DNA of 27,449 nt from RUG14219 sp045538535. GTDB lineage: Bacteria > Cyanobacteriota > Vampirovibrionia > Gastranaerophilales > Gastranaerophilaceae. Position numbers and translations under genes: made by a program. The stretch's first letter is position 1, and each line of letters opens with the position of its first letter. Shown here in pieces: positions 1 through 6,883 of this stretch. Location of the stretch: assembly GCA_045538535.1 (NCBI GenBank), contig JAZSRN010000003.1, positions 1 through 27,449 on the forward strand. The letters are read 5' to 3'. The notes beneath the pieces are model-generated. The model saw only the letters and a program-made list of their open reading frames with translations. It did no database searches and was not told where the DNA came from.

Positions 1-372
1 TATTTTTAAATGGTTCTGCAACTCGTTTACAAATTCAATTGTACTACCATAACCGTTTAATGTAGTTACAGATAACATTTTATCTGTTGCTTTGCTGAAC
101 TTTTGTTTAATATTCTGGATACGAGCGGTCTTAACTCGTTCTTGAATATTCGCAATCAACGCCGGCATCGTAATCGCCGCTACAACTCCAACGATTGCAA
201 GGGTGATTAAGACTTCGGCTAGAGTGAAACCTCGTTTGCAATTTTTAATTTTGTCATCCTGAACTCGTTTCAGGATCCCTTTTCTAGACGATGTCGGTGC
301 GAAGTCTGCACCCCACCTAACATCCCCCTTTGGGGAGGAATCATTAACGATTGTTTTTGTAATTCTAAACAT
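1..372 (-). CDS. Type IV pilin-like prepilin, 5' part (runs off the window)
   Basis: The frame is open from ATG at 372 to base 1, 124 codons without a stop, so the C-terminus lies outside the window. AGGAAG precedes the ATG by a few bases. Residues 47-58 read KRGFTLAEVLIT: a prepilin peptidase site (G48|F49) with Glu at +5, followed by a hydrophobic helix typical of type IV pilins and type II secretion pseudopilins. The leader before the cleavage site is 48 residues, against 6 in the two other prepilins of this window. I find no in-frame ATG, GTG or TTG closer to the site. Twenty-nine of the leader codons (bases 253-339) are a repeat that also occurs in intergenic DNA here. Family assignment is firm. 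Whether the long leader is still processed is unknown. Confidence 0.85.
   Translation of the reverse strand, partial: MFRITKTIVNDSSPKGDVRWGADFAPTSSRKGILKRVQDDKIKNCKRGFTLAEVLITLAIVGVVAAITMPALIANIQERVKTARIQNIKQKFSKATDKMLSVTTLNGYGSTIEFVNELQNHLKI
253..339 (-). repeat. Palindromic repeat modules inserted in frame in the prepilin leader
   Basis: Two modules are visible. Bases 253-276 hold GTC followed by an 8-bp stem (256-263/269-276) and loop CTCGT. Bases 307-339 hold a GC-rich hairpin module (TGCACCCCACCTAAC, then CCCCCTTTGGGGAGG). Both recur in the intergenic copies at 408-941 and 18638-19143, the second module in the opposite relative order. The block is 87 nt, exactly 29 codons, so the reading frame is kept. 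The edges are my estimate from where similarity to the other copies stops. Confidence 0.75.
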
Positions 373-407
373 TTTTACTTCCTTTCGTTTTTTATTACTT
401 TTATAAA

Positions 408-437
408 TTTGTACTACTTTTATTTTTTATTTGTCAT
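408..437 (-). promoter_or_regulatory. Possible proximal promoter of the first prepilin gene
   Basis: On the minus strand ATGACA (432-437) lies 18 bp from TACAAA (408-413). The same pair with the same spacing occurs before the second prepilin (18638-18667). The -35 box is the end of the palindromic repeat itself. The -10 box is a weak match, so this is tentative. It competes with the distal promoter at 913-941. Confidence 0.35.
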
Positions 438-780
438 TGCGGAACGAGCGAGCGGAGGATGAAAGGCACTCTGCCGACAAAAACAATCCAGTGAATTGTT
501 TTTGGAGAGGTAGTATCCGTTTAACGCGAGCGATGTGACAAATTTATTCCGCAATCTCTTTACACCGATGTCGGCAACTTGAGATTCTGAAACAAGTTCA
601 GAATGACAGAGGAGTGTTCCTCCCCAAACGGGAAGGGTGCAATCAAAAATACCGCCATCTTCTTCTGGACTTCCACGGCCAGAATTTCCACACGACAAAG
701 CACCTAATTGCATAGCAATTAGGTTTTTAAAAACGTTGATATTACTGGGTTTTAGGCACCCAATAGGGCGCAAACCCGCC

Positions 781-906
781 CTACGCTTGGATTGCCCCCC
801 CCCCCGTAGGCGCAAATGCAGTCATAGCAAGGGTTTCGGGCAATTTTGAACCCCCGACTTTTTCAATGAAATCTATGTTCATACTATTCAAACACATATT
901 TTTCAT
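781..906 (-). CDS. Possible leaderless 41-aa ORF in repeat copy A
   Basis: ATG at 906 lies 6 nt after the -10 box of the 913-941 promoter, the spacing expected of a leaderless mRNA. The frame reads 34 codons (…KLPETLAMTAFAPT), enters an 11-G tract as GGG codons and stops at TAG 783-781. Copy B has an ORF of identical length with no indel, although the first 20 codons have diverged and include several synonymous changes. With one G fewer the ORF would enter a long open frame that ends at 420, giving about 161 aa. No family is recognised. It could equally be an accident of the repeat. Confidence 0.35.
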   Translation of the reverse strand: MKNMCLNSMNIDFIEKVGGSKLPETLAMTAFAPTGGGAIQA

Positions 907-912
907 GTTCCC

Positions 913-941
913 AATATATCAAATTGTTTAACATTTTTCAA
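913..941 (-). promoter_or_regulatory. Distal promoter of repeat copy A
   Basis: TTGAAA (936-941) and TATATT (913-918) on the minus strand are separated by 17 bp. Copy B has TTGAAT-17-TATATT at the same place. The boxes are conserved while much of the spacer differs, which supports function. A transcript from here would cross about 535 nt before the prepilin ATG at 372. Confidence 0.65.
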
Positions 942-1014
942 GTACTTAATAAAAAAATATTGCACGAACATGTACTTATAATTACAAAGATACATTTATT
1001 TCAATCTCAAAACA

Positions 1015-2637
1015 TTAGCCCAATTTTTTCCTCAACCTATTTTTGGCAAATTCTACTGCTGACAATTCATCTTCAAAAATATGATGTTCGCCAATTTGTG
1101 AAACAATGCCATGATTTTTAAGTTGATTTTTTATCTTATCATTAATCACCAAGAGTAATTTTATATGTTGAGATTTTAAGCGCAAAATAATATCTTCAAA
1201 CGCAAAAATGGCCGAAATATCAAGAGTGTCGTTAGAGTCGTAATTCAGAATAAGATATTTTGTTCCCCAAACCTCATCGAATTTTGAAATAAGTTGAGTT
1301 GCAGAACCAAAGAAAAATTCACCATTTATGTGAAAAATTCTTATTCTGTTTTTAAAATCTTTTTCGACTTTTCTTTCCATTTCCATAATCTCTTTGTCGT
1401 AAATAGATTTTTGTGTAATGTGTGCCTTATCGGCAATTCTTTTGGCGTATAATAACGCAGCAAGCGTAATTCCTGCCCCGACTGCAAAAATAAGATTGTA
1501 AAATACTGTCAACACATAGACCAAGAAAAGTACATATAAATCATCTTTTGGTGCGTATTTTATCGCCTTTATAATTTTTGTATCAATTATGTCATAACCA
1601 ACTTTCATAAGAATTCCGGAAAGTACCGATAGCGGTATCAACCCCACCGCATCCGAAAATTTGTACAACAACAATATCAACACTGTCGGAGTAACAAATG
1701 CCGCCAATCGGGTTGTTGCACCGGTTTTTAACGCTGCCACGCTACGCATAGTTGCCGCAGAACCAACCGTTGTGCCTCCCATTGCGCAAACCATATTGCC
1801 AAGGCCTTGCGCCAAAAGCATTTTTTTCGGCGGAATTTGAGTTTTGGTAACAGAATTTGCAACAAGAAGAGTCAACATGCTTTCAACAGACAAAATAATT
1901 GCAAGAATTAATGCATATTGAAGATAGTTTATACATTTTGTAAAATCAAAAACCGGCATACTAAATGTTGGCAAAGAAAAAGTTATAGCAGAAATTCTTT
2001 CGACATTAAAATTGTATTTAAGAGAAATTATTGTACACACAATAATTGCAATAATAGGCCCCGGAACAATTTTTGAATACTTTCTTGGTATTGCAAAAAT
2101 TATCCCTAATGTCATCAAACCTAACAATACCGATTGATAATTAATATCTTGAAAATGTTGGATTACATTTGCAATATTCATAATCGGCGTAGGCTTTGTA
2201 TGTAAACCACATATCGAAGATATTTGCAACAAAACAATAACCGTTCCGACACCATTCATAAATCCCGAAATTACAGGATAAGGAACATATTTTACTATTG
2301 CCGGCAATGCCGTTAAACCGATTATTATTTGTATAACTCCGGCCAACAACATGATGGTTATTATTTCATCAACACTGCCATTTATCGAAAGCATGATTGA
2401 ACTTAATATAATCGCAACCGGTCCGGTAATCCCATAAATCAGTGGGGTTTTTGTACCAAAAACACCGGCAATCAGACACAATATAATTGCGCCCCAAATT
2501 CCGGCATTCGCACCTAGCCCTGTAGCAATCCCGAAGGCTAAAACTTGCGGTAATGATATTATTGCTGCATCAAACCCGCCAAGCAAATCTCCGCCAAATA
2601 TTTTAATTTTTGAACTAATTTTTTCTTTTAAATTCAT
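1015..2637 (-). CDS. SulP-family anion transporter with STAS domain
   Basis: A 540-aa inner-membrane permease of the SLC26/SulP family. The first ~400 residues are a run of hydrophobic helices, including the family-typical region GLLGGFDAAIISLPQVLAFG near the N-terminus and GTTVGSAATMRSVAALKTGA in the middle. The C-terminal ~110 residues (from about IRIFHINGEFFFGSA) form a cytoplasmic STAS domain. Family members carry sulfate, bicarbonate or other anions; the substrate cannot be read here. I chose ATG 2637 over the in-frame ATG 2643 because 2637 lies exactly 6 nt after TATAAT (2649-2644) and no Shine-Dalgarno precedes either, so the mRNA looks leaderless. It is divergent from metF, with both promoters overlapping. 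Confidence 0.9.
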   Translation of the reverse strand: MNLKEKISSKIKIFGGDLLGGFDAAIISLPQVLAFGIATGLGANAGIWGAIILCLIAGVFGTKTPLIYGITGPVAIILSSIMLSINGSVDEIITIMLLAGVIQIIIGLTALPAIVKYVPYPVISGFMNGVGTVIVLLQISSICGLHTKPTPIMNIANVIQHFQDINYQSVLLGLMTLGIIFAIPRKYSKIVPGPIIAIIVCTIISLKYNFNVERISAITFSLPTFSMPVFDFTKCINYLQYALILAIILSVESMLTLLVANSVTKTQIPPKKMLLAQGLGNMVCAMGGTTVGSAATMRSVAALKTGATTRLAAFVTPTVLILLLYKFSDAVGLIPLSVLSGILMKVGYDIIDTKIIKAIKYAPKDDLYVLFLVYVLTVFYNLIFAVGAGITLAALLYAKRIADKAHITQKSIYDKEIMEMERKVEKDFKNRIRIFHINGEFFFGSATQLISKFDEVWGTKYLILNYDSNDTLDISAIFAFEDIILRLKSQHIKLLLVINDKIKNQLKNHGIVSQIGEHHIFEDELSAVEFAKNRLRKKLG

Positions 2638-2643
2638 CGTCAT

Positions 2644-2672
2644 ATTATACTAACATATTTCTATGCTATAAT
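2644..2672. promoter_or_regulatory. Symmetric divergent promoters of sulP and metF
   Basis: The plus strand reads ATTATA (2644-2649), 17 bp, TATAAT (2667-2672). The right box is the metF -10, preceded by TGC as an extended -10. The left box, read on the minus strand, is TATAAT for sulP. Each -10 therefore occupies the -35 position of the other promoter. Each is followed by 6 nt and an ATG, with no Shine-Dalgarno. Confidence 0.7.
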
Positions 2673-2678
2673 CAATTT

Positions 2679-3533
2679 ATGAAATTAAAAGATATTTATA
2701 AAAATTCAAAATCAGTTATTTCCTATGAGATTTTCCCGCCAAAAACTATTGATTTGTTAAAATCTAATTTGTTGCCGGAATTGGAAATACTAAAACAACA
2801 TAATCCACGTTTTATCTCTTTAACTTGTTCCGCCGGCGGAACTATCGAAAGATTTTCGACCGAAATGTTGGAATGCTTAAAAGAAAATACCGATTTTGAA
2901 TTCATGTCTCATTTGACTTGCGTTTGCAATAACAAAAGAAATATAAAAAAACATCTTTCAAAAATCCAAGAACTTGGCATTGAAAATATTTTAGCATTAC
3001 GTGGAGACAAACCGGTATTTTTGGAAAAAACTTGTCAAGATTTTGAATACGCAAGCGAACTTGTTGAAGTTATAAAGAAAAAAACGGATTGCTCAATAGG
3101 TGTGGCTGGCTATCCGGAAGGACACATTGAAGCACCTGATTTACAAACCGATATCGAAAACTTAAAGCGTAAAGTCGATGCCGGTGCAGATGTAATTTTT
3201 ACTCAACTATTTTTTGATAACGATGTTTTTTATTCTTATGTTGACAAAGTGCGTGCAGCAAGAATAAATTTGCCGATTGTTGCGGGAATCATGCCGGTAC
3301 TTGGCAAACAACAAATTGAAAGAATGACTTCACTGGCAAGAATTACAGTCCCTAAAAAGTTTTATACTAAAATGGAAGAACTTGCAGACAAACCTTTTGC
3401 AATGCGAGAATTCGGTGTTGAATTTGCAACTCAACAATGCCAAGATTTATTGGAAAAAGGGGTTGACGGGTTACATTTTTACACACTTAACAGAGCATAC
3501 TCTACTAACAAAATATTAACAAATATATTATAG
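2679..3533 (+). CDS. metF: 5,10-methylenetetrahydrofolate reductase
   Basis: A 284-aa flavoprotein of the MetF family, a usual length. It reduces 5,10-methylene-THF to 5-methyl-THF, the methyl donor for methionine synthesis. Visible family signatures are YEIFPPK (residues 16-22), containing the catalytic Glu, then LALRGD, GVAGYPEGH and VAGIMP along the TIM barrel. The start ATG lies 6 nt after TGCTATAAT and has no Shine-Dalgarno, so a leaderless transcript is likely. deoC follows after 10 nt, probably in the same operon. No metE or metH is in the window. Confidence 0.93.
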   Translation: MKLKDIYKNSKSVISYEIFPPKTIDLLKSNLLPELEILKQHNPRFISLTCSAGGTIERFSTEMLECLKENTDFEFMSHLTCVCNNKRNIKKHLSKIQELGIENILALRGDKPVFLEKTCQDFEYASELVEVIKKKTDCSIGVAGYPEGHIEAPDLQTDIENLKRKVDAGADVIFTQLFFDNDVFYSYVDKVRAARINLPIVAGIMPVLGKQQIERMTSLARITVPKKFYTKMEELADKPFAMREFGVEFATQQCQDLLEKGVDGLHFYTLNRAYSTNKILTNIL

Positions 3534-3543
3534 AGGAGACCCT

Positions 3544-4194
3544 ATGGAAAATTTAAACAAATATATTGAACATACTCTTTTAAAACAAGATGCTACAAAA
3601 AATGAATTGATAAAACTTTTTGAAGAAGCAAAAAATCACAACTTTTTAGGTGTATGTGTTAATCCTTGTTTTGTAAAATTAGCAAAAGAAAATCTGAAAA
3701 ATTCTGATGTTAAAATAGTTACGGTTATAGGGTTTCCTTTAGGTGCGAATACTCCGGAAGTTAAAGCTTTTGAGACTCAAAAAGCACTTGAAGACGGCGC
3801 TGACGAAATTGATATGGTAATAAATGTCACAGCCTTAAAAGACAAAGATTATGATTATGTCTTAAATGATATCCAAAAAGTTAAAAAGGCTTGTCAAACG
3901 CACAATCTGAAAGTTATTTTAGAAACTGATTTGCTAACGTCGGATGAAATCAAAAAAGCTTGTGAATTATGTATCGAAGCCGGCGCAGATTTGGTCAAAA
4001 CATCTACGGGATTTGTCAAAAATGGTGTCGGAGCAAAAGTTGAAGATGTAAAACTTATGTATGATACGGTTAATAAGGCTGGCCTACAAGTCAAAGCTTC
4101 GGGCGGAATAAGAGACAAAGAAACTGCAATTAAAATGATAGAAGCCGGCGCAACTCGTCTTGGAACAAGTTCCGGTGTTAAAATTATCAGTTAA
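3544..4194 (+). CDS. deoC: Deoxyribose-phosphate aldolase
   Basis: A 216-aa class I aldolase cleaving 2-deoxyribose 5-phosphate to glyceraldehyde 3-phosphate and acetaldehyde in deoxynucleoside salvage. It is the usual size for the short bacterial form. The Schiff-base Lys is K152 in VKTSTGF; the second conserved Lys is K184 in VKASGGIR; the conserved Asp is D90 in DEIDMVIN. GAGGAGA precedes the ATG at good spacing. It sits 10 nt after metF, a pairing with no obvious pathway logic. A terminator follows, overlapping the flhB ribosome binding site. Confidence 0.95.
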   Translation: MENLNKYIEHTLLKQDATKNELIKLFEEAKNHNFLGVCVNPCFVKLAKENLKNSDVKIVTVIGFPLGANTPEVKAFETQKALEDGADEIDMVINVTALKDKDYDYVLNDIQKVKKACQTHNLKVILETDLLTSDEIKKACELCIEAGADLVKTSTGFVKNGVGAKVEDVKLMYDTVNKAGLQVKASGGIRDKETAIKMIEAGATRLGTSSGVKIIS

Positions 4195-4209
4195 AAATCA
4201 AATAAACAG

Positions 4210-4266
4210 TTGATAGTTAAAACCTCACTTTGTGCTAAAATGTTGCAAACAAAGCGAGGTTTTTTT
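4210..4266 (+). terminator. deoC terminator overlapping the flhB promoter and ribosome binding site
   Basis: AACCTC-A-CTTTGT (4221-4233) pairs with ACAAAG-C-GAGGTT (4249-4261), one mismatch, followed by a run of T to 4266. The loop carries TGCTAAAAT (4233-4241), an extended -10, with TTGATA at 4210-4215 (20-bp spacing, long). GAGG of the 3' arm lies 9 nt before the flhB ATG and is its only visible Shine-Dalgarno. Read-through from deoC would bury it in the hairpin. A transcript starting in the loop would leave it free. Confidence 0.6.
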
Positions 4267-4268
4267 AA

Positions 4269-5342
4269 ATGGGTGATGAAGATAAACAGTTTGACGCAAC
4301 CCCCAGAAAACTGGAACAAGCAAGAAAAGAAGGACAAGTAGTAAAATCAAAAGATTTTTCTACAGCAGTTTCTTTGCTCATTTTGTTTACCGTTATTGTA
4401 GGACTAGCACCTTTTATCTGGAATCAAATTGTTCAGCTTTATACCCTTTTATACGAACAAATCCCAAACGCGCATCTTTCAACAATTGGCATATCTTACA
4501 TTTTAACTATCACCATAAAATGTACACTTTTAATCATTGGGCCAATATTGTTTATCGCTTGGTTTGTTGCAATCATGGCCGATTTTATTCAAGTAGGTCC
4601 ACTTGTTGCTACCGCGCCTTTAATACCTAAATTAGACAAACTAAATCCAACCAAATATTTTAAAAATATTATGTCTGTAAAAACTCTTTTCGAATTATTC
4701 AAAAACATTGTAAAAGTTGTTTTGCTCGGCTACATTGGTTGGATGGTTTACAGCGCGCACATAGAATCCATACTAATGCTTGCCGCAGTAGACAACAATT
4801 TTGCGGTAATGATTGAATTTGGCAAACTCATTACTGAATTTATTTTCAAAGCTTGTATAGCATTTTTGATAATTGCGGCGGCAGATTACGGTGTTACAAA
4901 ATGGAAATTTTTAAAAGACCAAAAGATGTCTTTCAAAGAAATCAAAGATGAATACAAAAATACAGAAGGTGACCCAAACGTAAAAGCGGCACTACGTCAA
5001 CGACGGATGCAAATGTTACAACAAGGCATGATGGACAGCGTTCCGGATGCTGATTTTGTAGTTACAAATCCCCTTCACGTTGCTTGCGCATTAAAATACA
5101 AACAAGAAGAAATGGCTTCGCCTATGTTAATCGCAAAAGGAACGGAATTGATTGCTAAAAAAATTATTAATATAGCAAGAGAACACAATGTTCCGGTAAT
5201 TGAAAATGCACCGGTCGCACGTGCACTTTACAAAATGGTAGATTTGAACCAACAAATTCCACCGGAATTATACAAAGCAGTTGCAGAAATTTTACTGTTT
5301 GTTTACAACTTGAAAAAAAATAAAAATCAAGGTAGAATATAG
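4269..5342 (+). CDS. flhB: Flagellar/type III export switch protein FlhB
   Basis: A 357-aa inner-membrane component of the flagellar type III export apparatus, which switches export from rod/hook to filament substrates. The N-terminus shows the family pattern (ATPRKLEQARKEGQ, residues 10-23), followed by four hydrophobic segments (about 33-50, 78-104, 146-172, 190-208) and a cytoplasmic domain. The self-cleavage motif is NPLH (267-270) instead of the canonical NPTH; Asn and Pro are kept, Thr is Leu. The FliA-like sigma gene follows after 12 nt. A virulence-type homologue (SctU) is less likely because of that neighbour. No other export gene is in the window. Confidence 0.88.
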   Translation: MGDEDKQFDATPRKLEQARKEGQVVKSKDFSTAVSLLILFTVIVGLAPFIWNQIVQLYTLLYEQIPNAHLSTIGISYILTITIKCTLLIIGPILFIAWFVAIMADFIQVGPLVATAPLIPKLDKLNPTKYFKNIMSVKTLFELFKNIVKVVLLGYIGWMVYSAHIESILMLAAVDNNFAVMIEFGKLITEFIFKACIAFLIIAAADYGVTKWKFLKDQKMSFKEIKDEYKNTEGDPNVKAALRQRRMQMLQQGMMDSVPDADFVVTNPLHVACALKYKQEEMASPMLIAKGTELIAKKIINIAREHNVPVIENAPVARALYKMVDLNQQIPPELYKAVAEILLFVYNLKKNKNQGRI

Positions 5343-5354
5343 TGAGAGCTATTT

Positions 5355-6017
5355 ATGATAATACAAAATGAAAATAAACTAAAAGAATATATAGATATCG
5401 TACAGAAGGTGGCAAAGGTTGAACAACGCCGTATTCCTTCGCACATGGTTGAATACGAAGAACTCGTATCAATCGGTATTATTGCGCTCCAAGTATTAAT
5501 TAAGAACAAAACAGAAGAACAACTTGAAAAATATAATGCAGCATACATGGCAACTGCCGTACGTTGGGCTATACGTAACGAATTGAGAATTCGTTACAAA
5601 TGGTATGCGATGAAACACAAAAAAGATGATGAATACGAAGAAGAAGAAATTGTAGACGGCATGGATATGCAACAAGCAAAAGTCCGTGAAACCATTTACG
5701 AAACTATTTTGTCTATCGACGGACTTGCGGCTGCGGCAAGTGACAACGATTCTCCTTTTGACTTTGTAAAAGATACGCACGCCATGCCTGATGAAAATGC
5801 AGAAATCACTGAAATGAGCAAGTTGATTAAAGAAGCTATCGCAAAACTTCCGCCAAAAGAACGTACCGTTGTAGAATATAGATTTTACCGTAATATGCAA
5901 GTAAAAGATATTGCAACACAAATCGGACTTTCTTCGTCTCGCGTAACCCGTATTGTACAAGCTTCTCTGAATTTTGTACGGGATTATCTGAATTCAAAAG
6001 ATTTACATGGTTACTAA
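5355..6017 (+). CDS. fliA: Sigma-70 family factor, FliA/sigma-28-like
   Basis: A 220-aa RNA polymerase sigma factor. Region 2 spans about residues 26-85 (IPSHMVEYEELVSIGIIAL … ATAVRWAIRNELR), resembling the IPSH…DDL…G..GL pattern of FliA-type factors. Region 4 spans about 160-213, with LPPKERTVVEYRFYRN and a helix-turn-helix (VKDIATQIGLSSSRVTRI). It lies 12 nt behind flhB, as expected for a flagellar sigma factor. The linker is acidic, with EYEEEEI around residue 95, which is unusual. The Shine-Dalgarno is weak. The sigma-70 family is certain. The FliA subtype rests on context and region 2. Confidence 0.75.
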   Translation: MIIQNENKLKEYIDIVQKVAKVEQRRIPSHMVEYEELVSIGIIALQVLIKNKTEEQLEKYNAAYMATAVRWAIRNELRIRYKWYAMKHKKDDEYEEEEIVDGMDMQQAKVRETIYETILSIDGLAAAASDNDSPFDFVKDTHAMPDENAEITEMSKLIKEAIAKLPPKERTVVEYRFYRNMQVKDIATQIGLSSSRVTRIVQASLNFVRDYLNSKDLHGY

Positions 6018-6051
6018 TCTCCGCTAAAGAGAGTATTTTTTCGTATTTTTG

Positions 6052-6080
6052 TTGCAATAGTCATTTATTTCTTATTAAAT
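6052..6080 (+). promoter_or_regulatory. Promoter of the secreted TonB-C-like protein gene
   Basis: TTGCAA (6052-6057), 17-bp spacer, TTAAAT (6075-6080). A start near 6087 would give a 26-nt leader containing AAAAGGAAA before ATG 6113. Confidence 0.5.
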
Positions 6081-6112
6081 AACATTAGAGTTAGAAAAGG
6101 AAACTGTGTTTT

Positions 6113-6823
6113 ATGAAAAAGTTATTTTTAATTATTTCTGCAATGTTATTTACTTTAACTTCGGCTAATGCCGTAGAATGGACACCTATAGAAACCGGTA
6201 CGGATACTCGTTTGTATATAGATAGAGATAATATTCAATATGTAGCTCCGGATGCTTGTTACTATTCTATTATGTACCAAAGCCCTGGCAAAGCACCAAT
6301 AGTATCTTTTTTGAAGTCTAACTATGCAAACAACACATTAGGCGTTATCAGAAATGAAGATTACGAAATCCAAAATTATAACCCTATGTATGTTTTCACA
6401 TCGTATCAAGTATTTATGCGCCCTGTAATCGAAAATTCGTTCGTTTTGAATGCACACAAATACGTTAGTTGCCTATACACAGATTCAGCAGCGGCTACTG
6501 CGTACTGTCAAAATAAACCCTTCATCAAAGATACGAATATCGGGATAATAAATTCAATAAAAGCACAAGAACAACTAAAATACGACATCGCAAAAAATTG
6601 GATTCTTTCCCCAAAAGGTAGAGACAAAACCGCAATAATCCTTGTTTCTGTAGGGGAACGTGGGGCTTTGAATAGTTATAATATCTTGAAATCAACCGGA
6701 AGTGATTTAGCAGATAGAGCGATTATTAGTGCTATCGAATTAACTGCTCCGTTTGAAAATATTCAAAACATTAATCTTAAATTAGTTTTCCGCTCAGGTT
6801 TGATGAAAAAAATTGTTGAATAA
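6113..6823 (+). CDS. Secreted protein with a TonB C-terminal-like domain
   Basis: A 236-aa protein of unknown role. Residues 1-20 form a Sec signal peptide (MKK, hydrophobic core, SANA|VEW). The mature N-terminus (WTPIETGTDTRLYIDRDNI) resembles surface-adhesin E-like domains, in which a short beta domain follows a 'tyrosine/asp-rich' strand. The last ~80 residues (from KGRDKTAIILVSVGERGAL … KSTGSDLADRAIISAIE … NLKLVFR) have the strand-helix-strand pattern of a TonB C-terminal domain, without the membrane anchor or Pro-rich linker of true TonB. AAAAGGAAA is its Shine-Dalgarno. The TonB-C-like call is moderate. Export to the periplasm or surface is well supported. Confidence 0.65.
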   Translation: MKKLFLIISAMLFTLTSANAVEWTPIETGTDTRLYIDRDNIQYVAPDACYYSIMYQSPGKAPIVSFLKSNYANNTLGVIRNEDYEIQNYNPMYVFTSYQVFMRPVIENSFVLNAHKYVSCLYTDSAAATAYCQNKPFIKDTNIGIINSIKAQEQLKYDIAKNWILSPKGRDKTAIILVSVGERGALNSYNILKSTGSDLADRAIISAIELTAPFENIQNINLKLVFRSGLMKKIVE

Positions 6824-6827
6824 ATAC

Positions 6828-6854
6828 AAAAAAGAGGGTCTTTAAAGACCCTCT
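6828..6854 (-). terminator. Terminator of rpmB
   Basis: A perfect palindrome AGAGGGTCTTT/AAAGACCCTCT (6833-6854). On the minus strand it is followed by TTTTTT (6833-6828), so it mainly terminates rpmB. On the plus strand no T-run follows, although the preceding gene converges on it. Confidence 0.8.
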
Positions 6855-6883
6855 CTGAGACTAAAAATTAACAAAAAATTAAA

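Larger units (their letters stand above)
408..941 (-). repeat. Prepilin-upstream dispersed repeat, copy A
   Basis: This gene-poor stretch is a composite repeat, homologous in order and content to 18638-19143. In plus-strand order it holds: a palindrome with arms ATTGCGGAA (436-444) and TTCCGCAAT (547-555); a 9-bp hairpin found only in this copy (479-487/495-503); a second palindrome ATTCTGAA-ACAAG-TTCAGAAT (584-604); a degenerate CCTCCCC/GGGAAGG module near 620; a hairpin CCTAATTGC-ATA-GCAATTAGG followed by TTTTT (703-728), terminator-like only on the plus strand; and an 11-C run (795-805). Over about 205 nt (638-845) I count roughly 15 substitutions and no indels against copy B. Both copies lie directly upstream of a minus-strand prepilin gene. 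Confidence 0.85.

Noticed and set aside
420..815. 131-codon minus-strand open frame in repeat copy A, with a 101-codon counterpart at 18712-19017
   Set aside because: Both begin at a TTG inside the G tract and cross palindromic repeats; after the shared ~60 codons the two diverge in length and sequence. Read as stand-alone genes they lack a Shine-Dalgarno. They matter only as the possible frame reached by slippage.
408..941. CRISPR array or insertion sequence
   Set aside because: Repeat units are not regularly spaced, no spacers are present, and no transposase or long terminal inverted repeats frame either copy.
6018..6045. Terminator after the sigma factor (TCTC…GAGA then TTTTTT)
   Set aside because: Only a 4-bp stem precedes the T-run, too weak to call.
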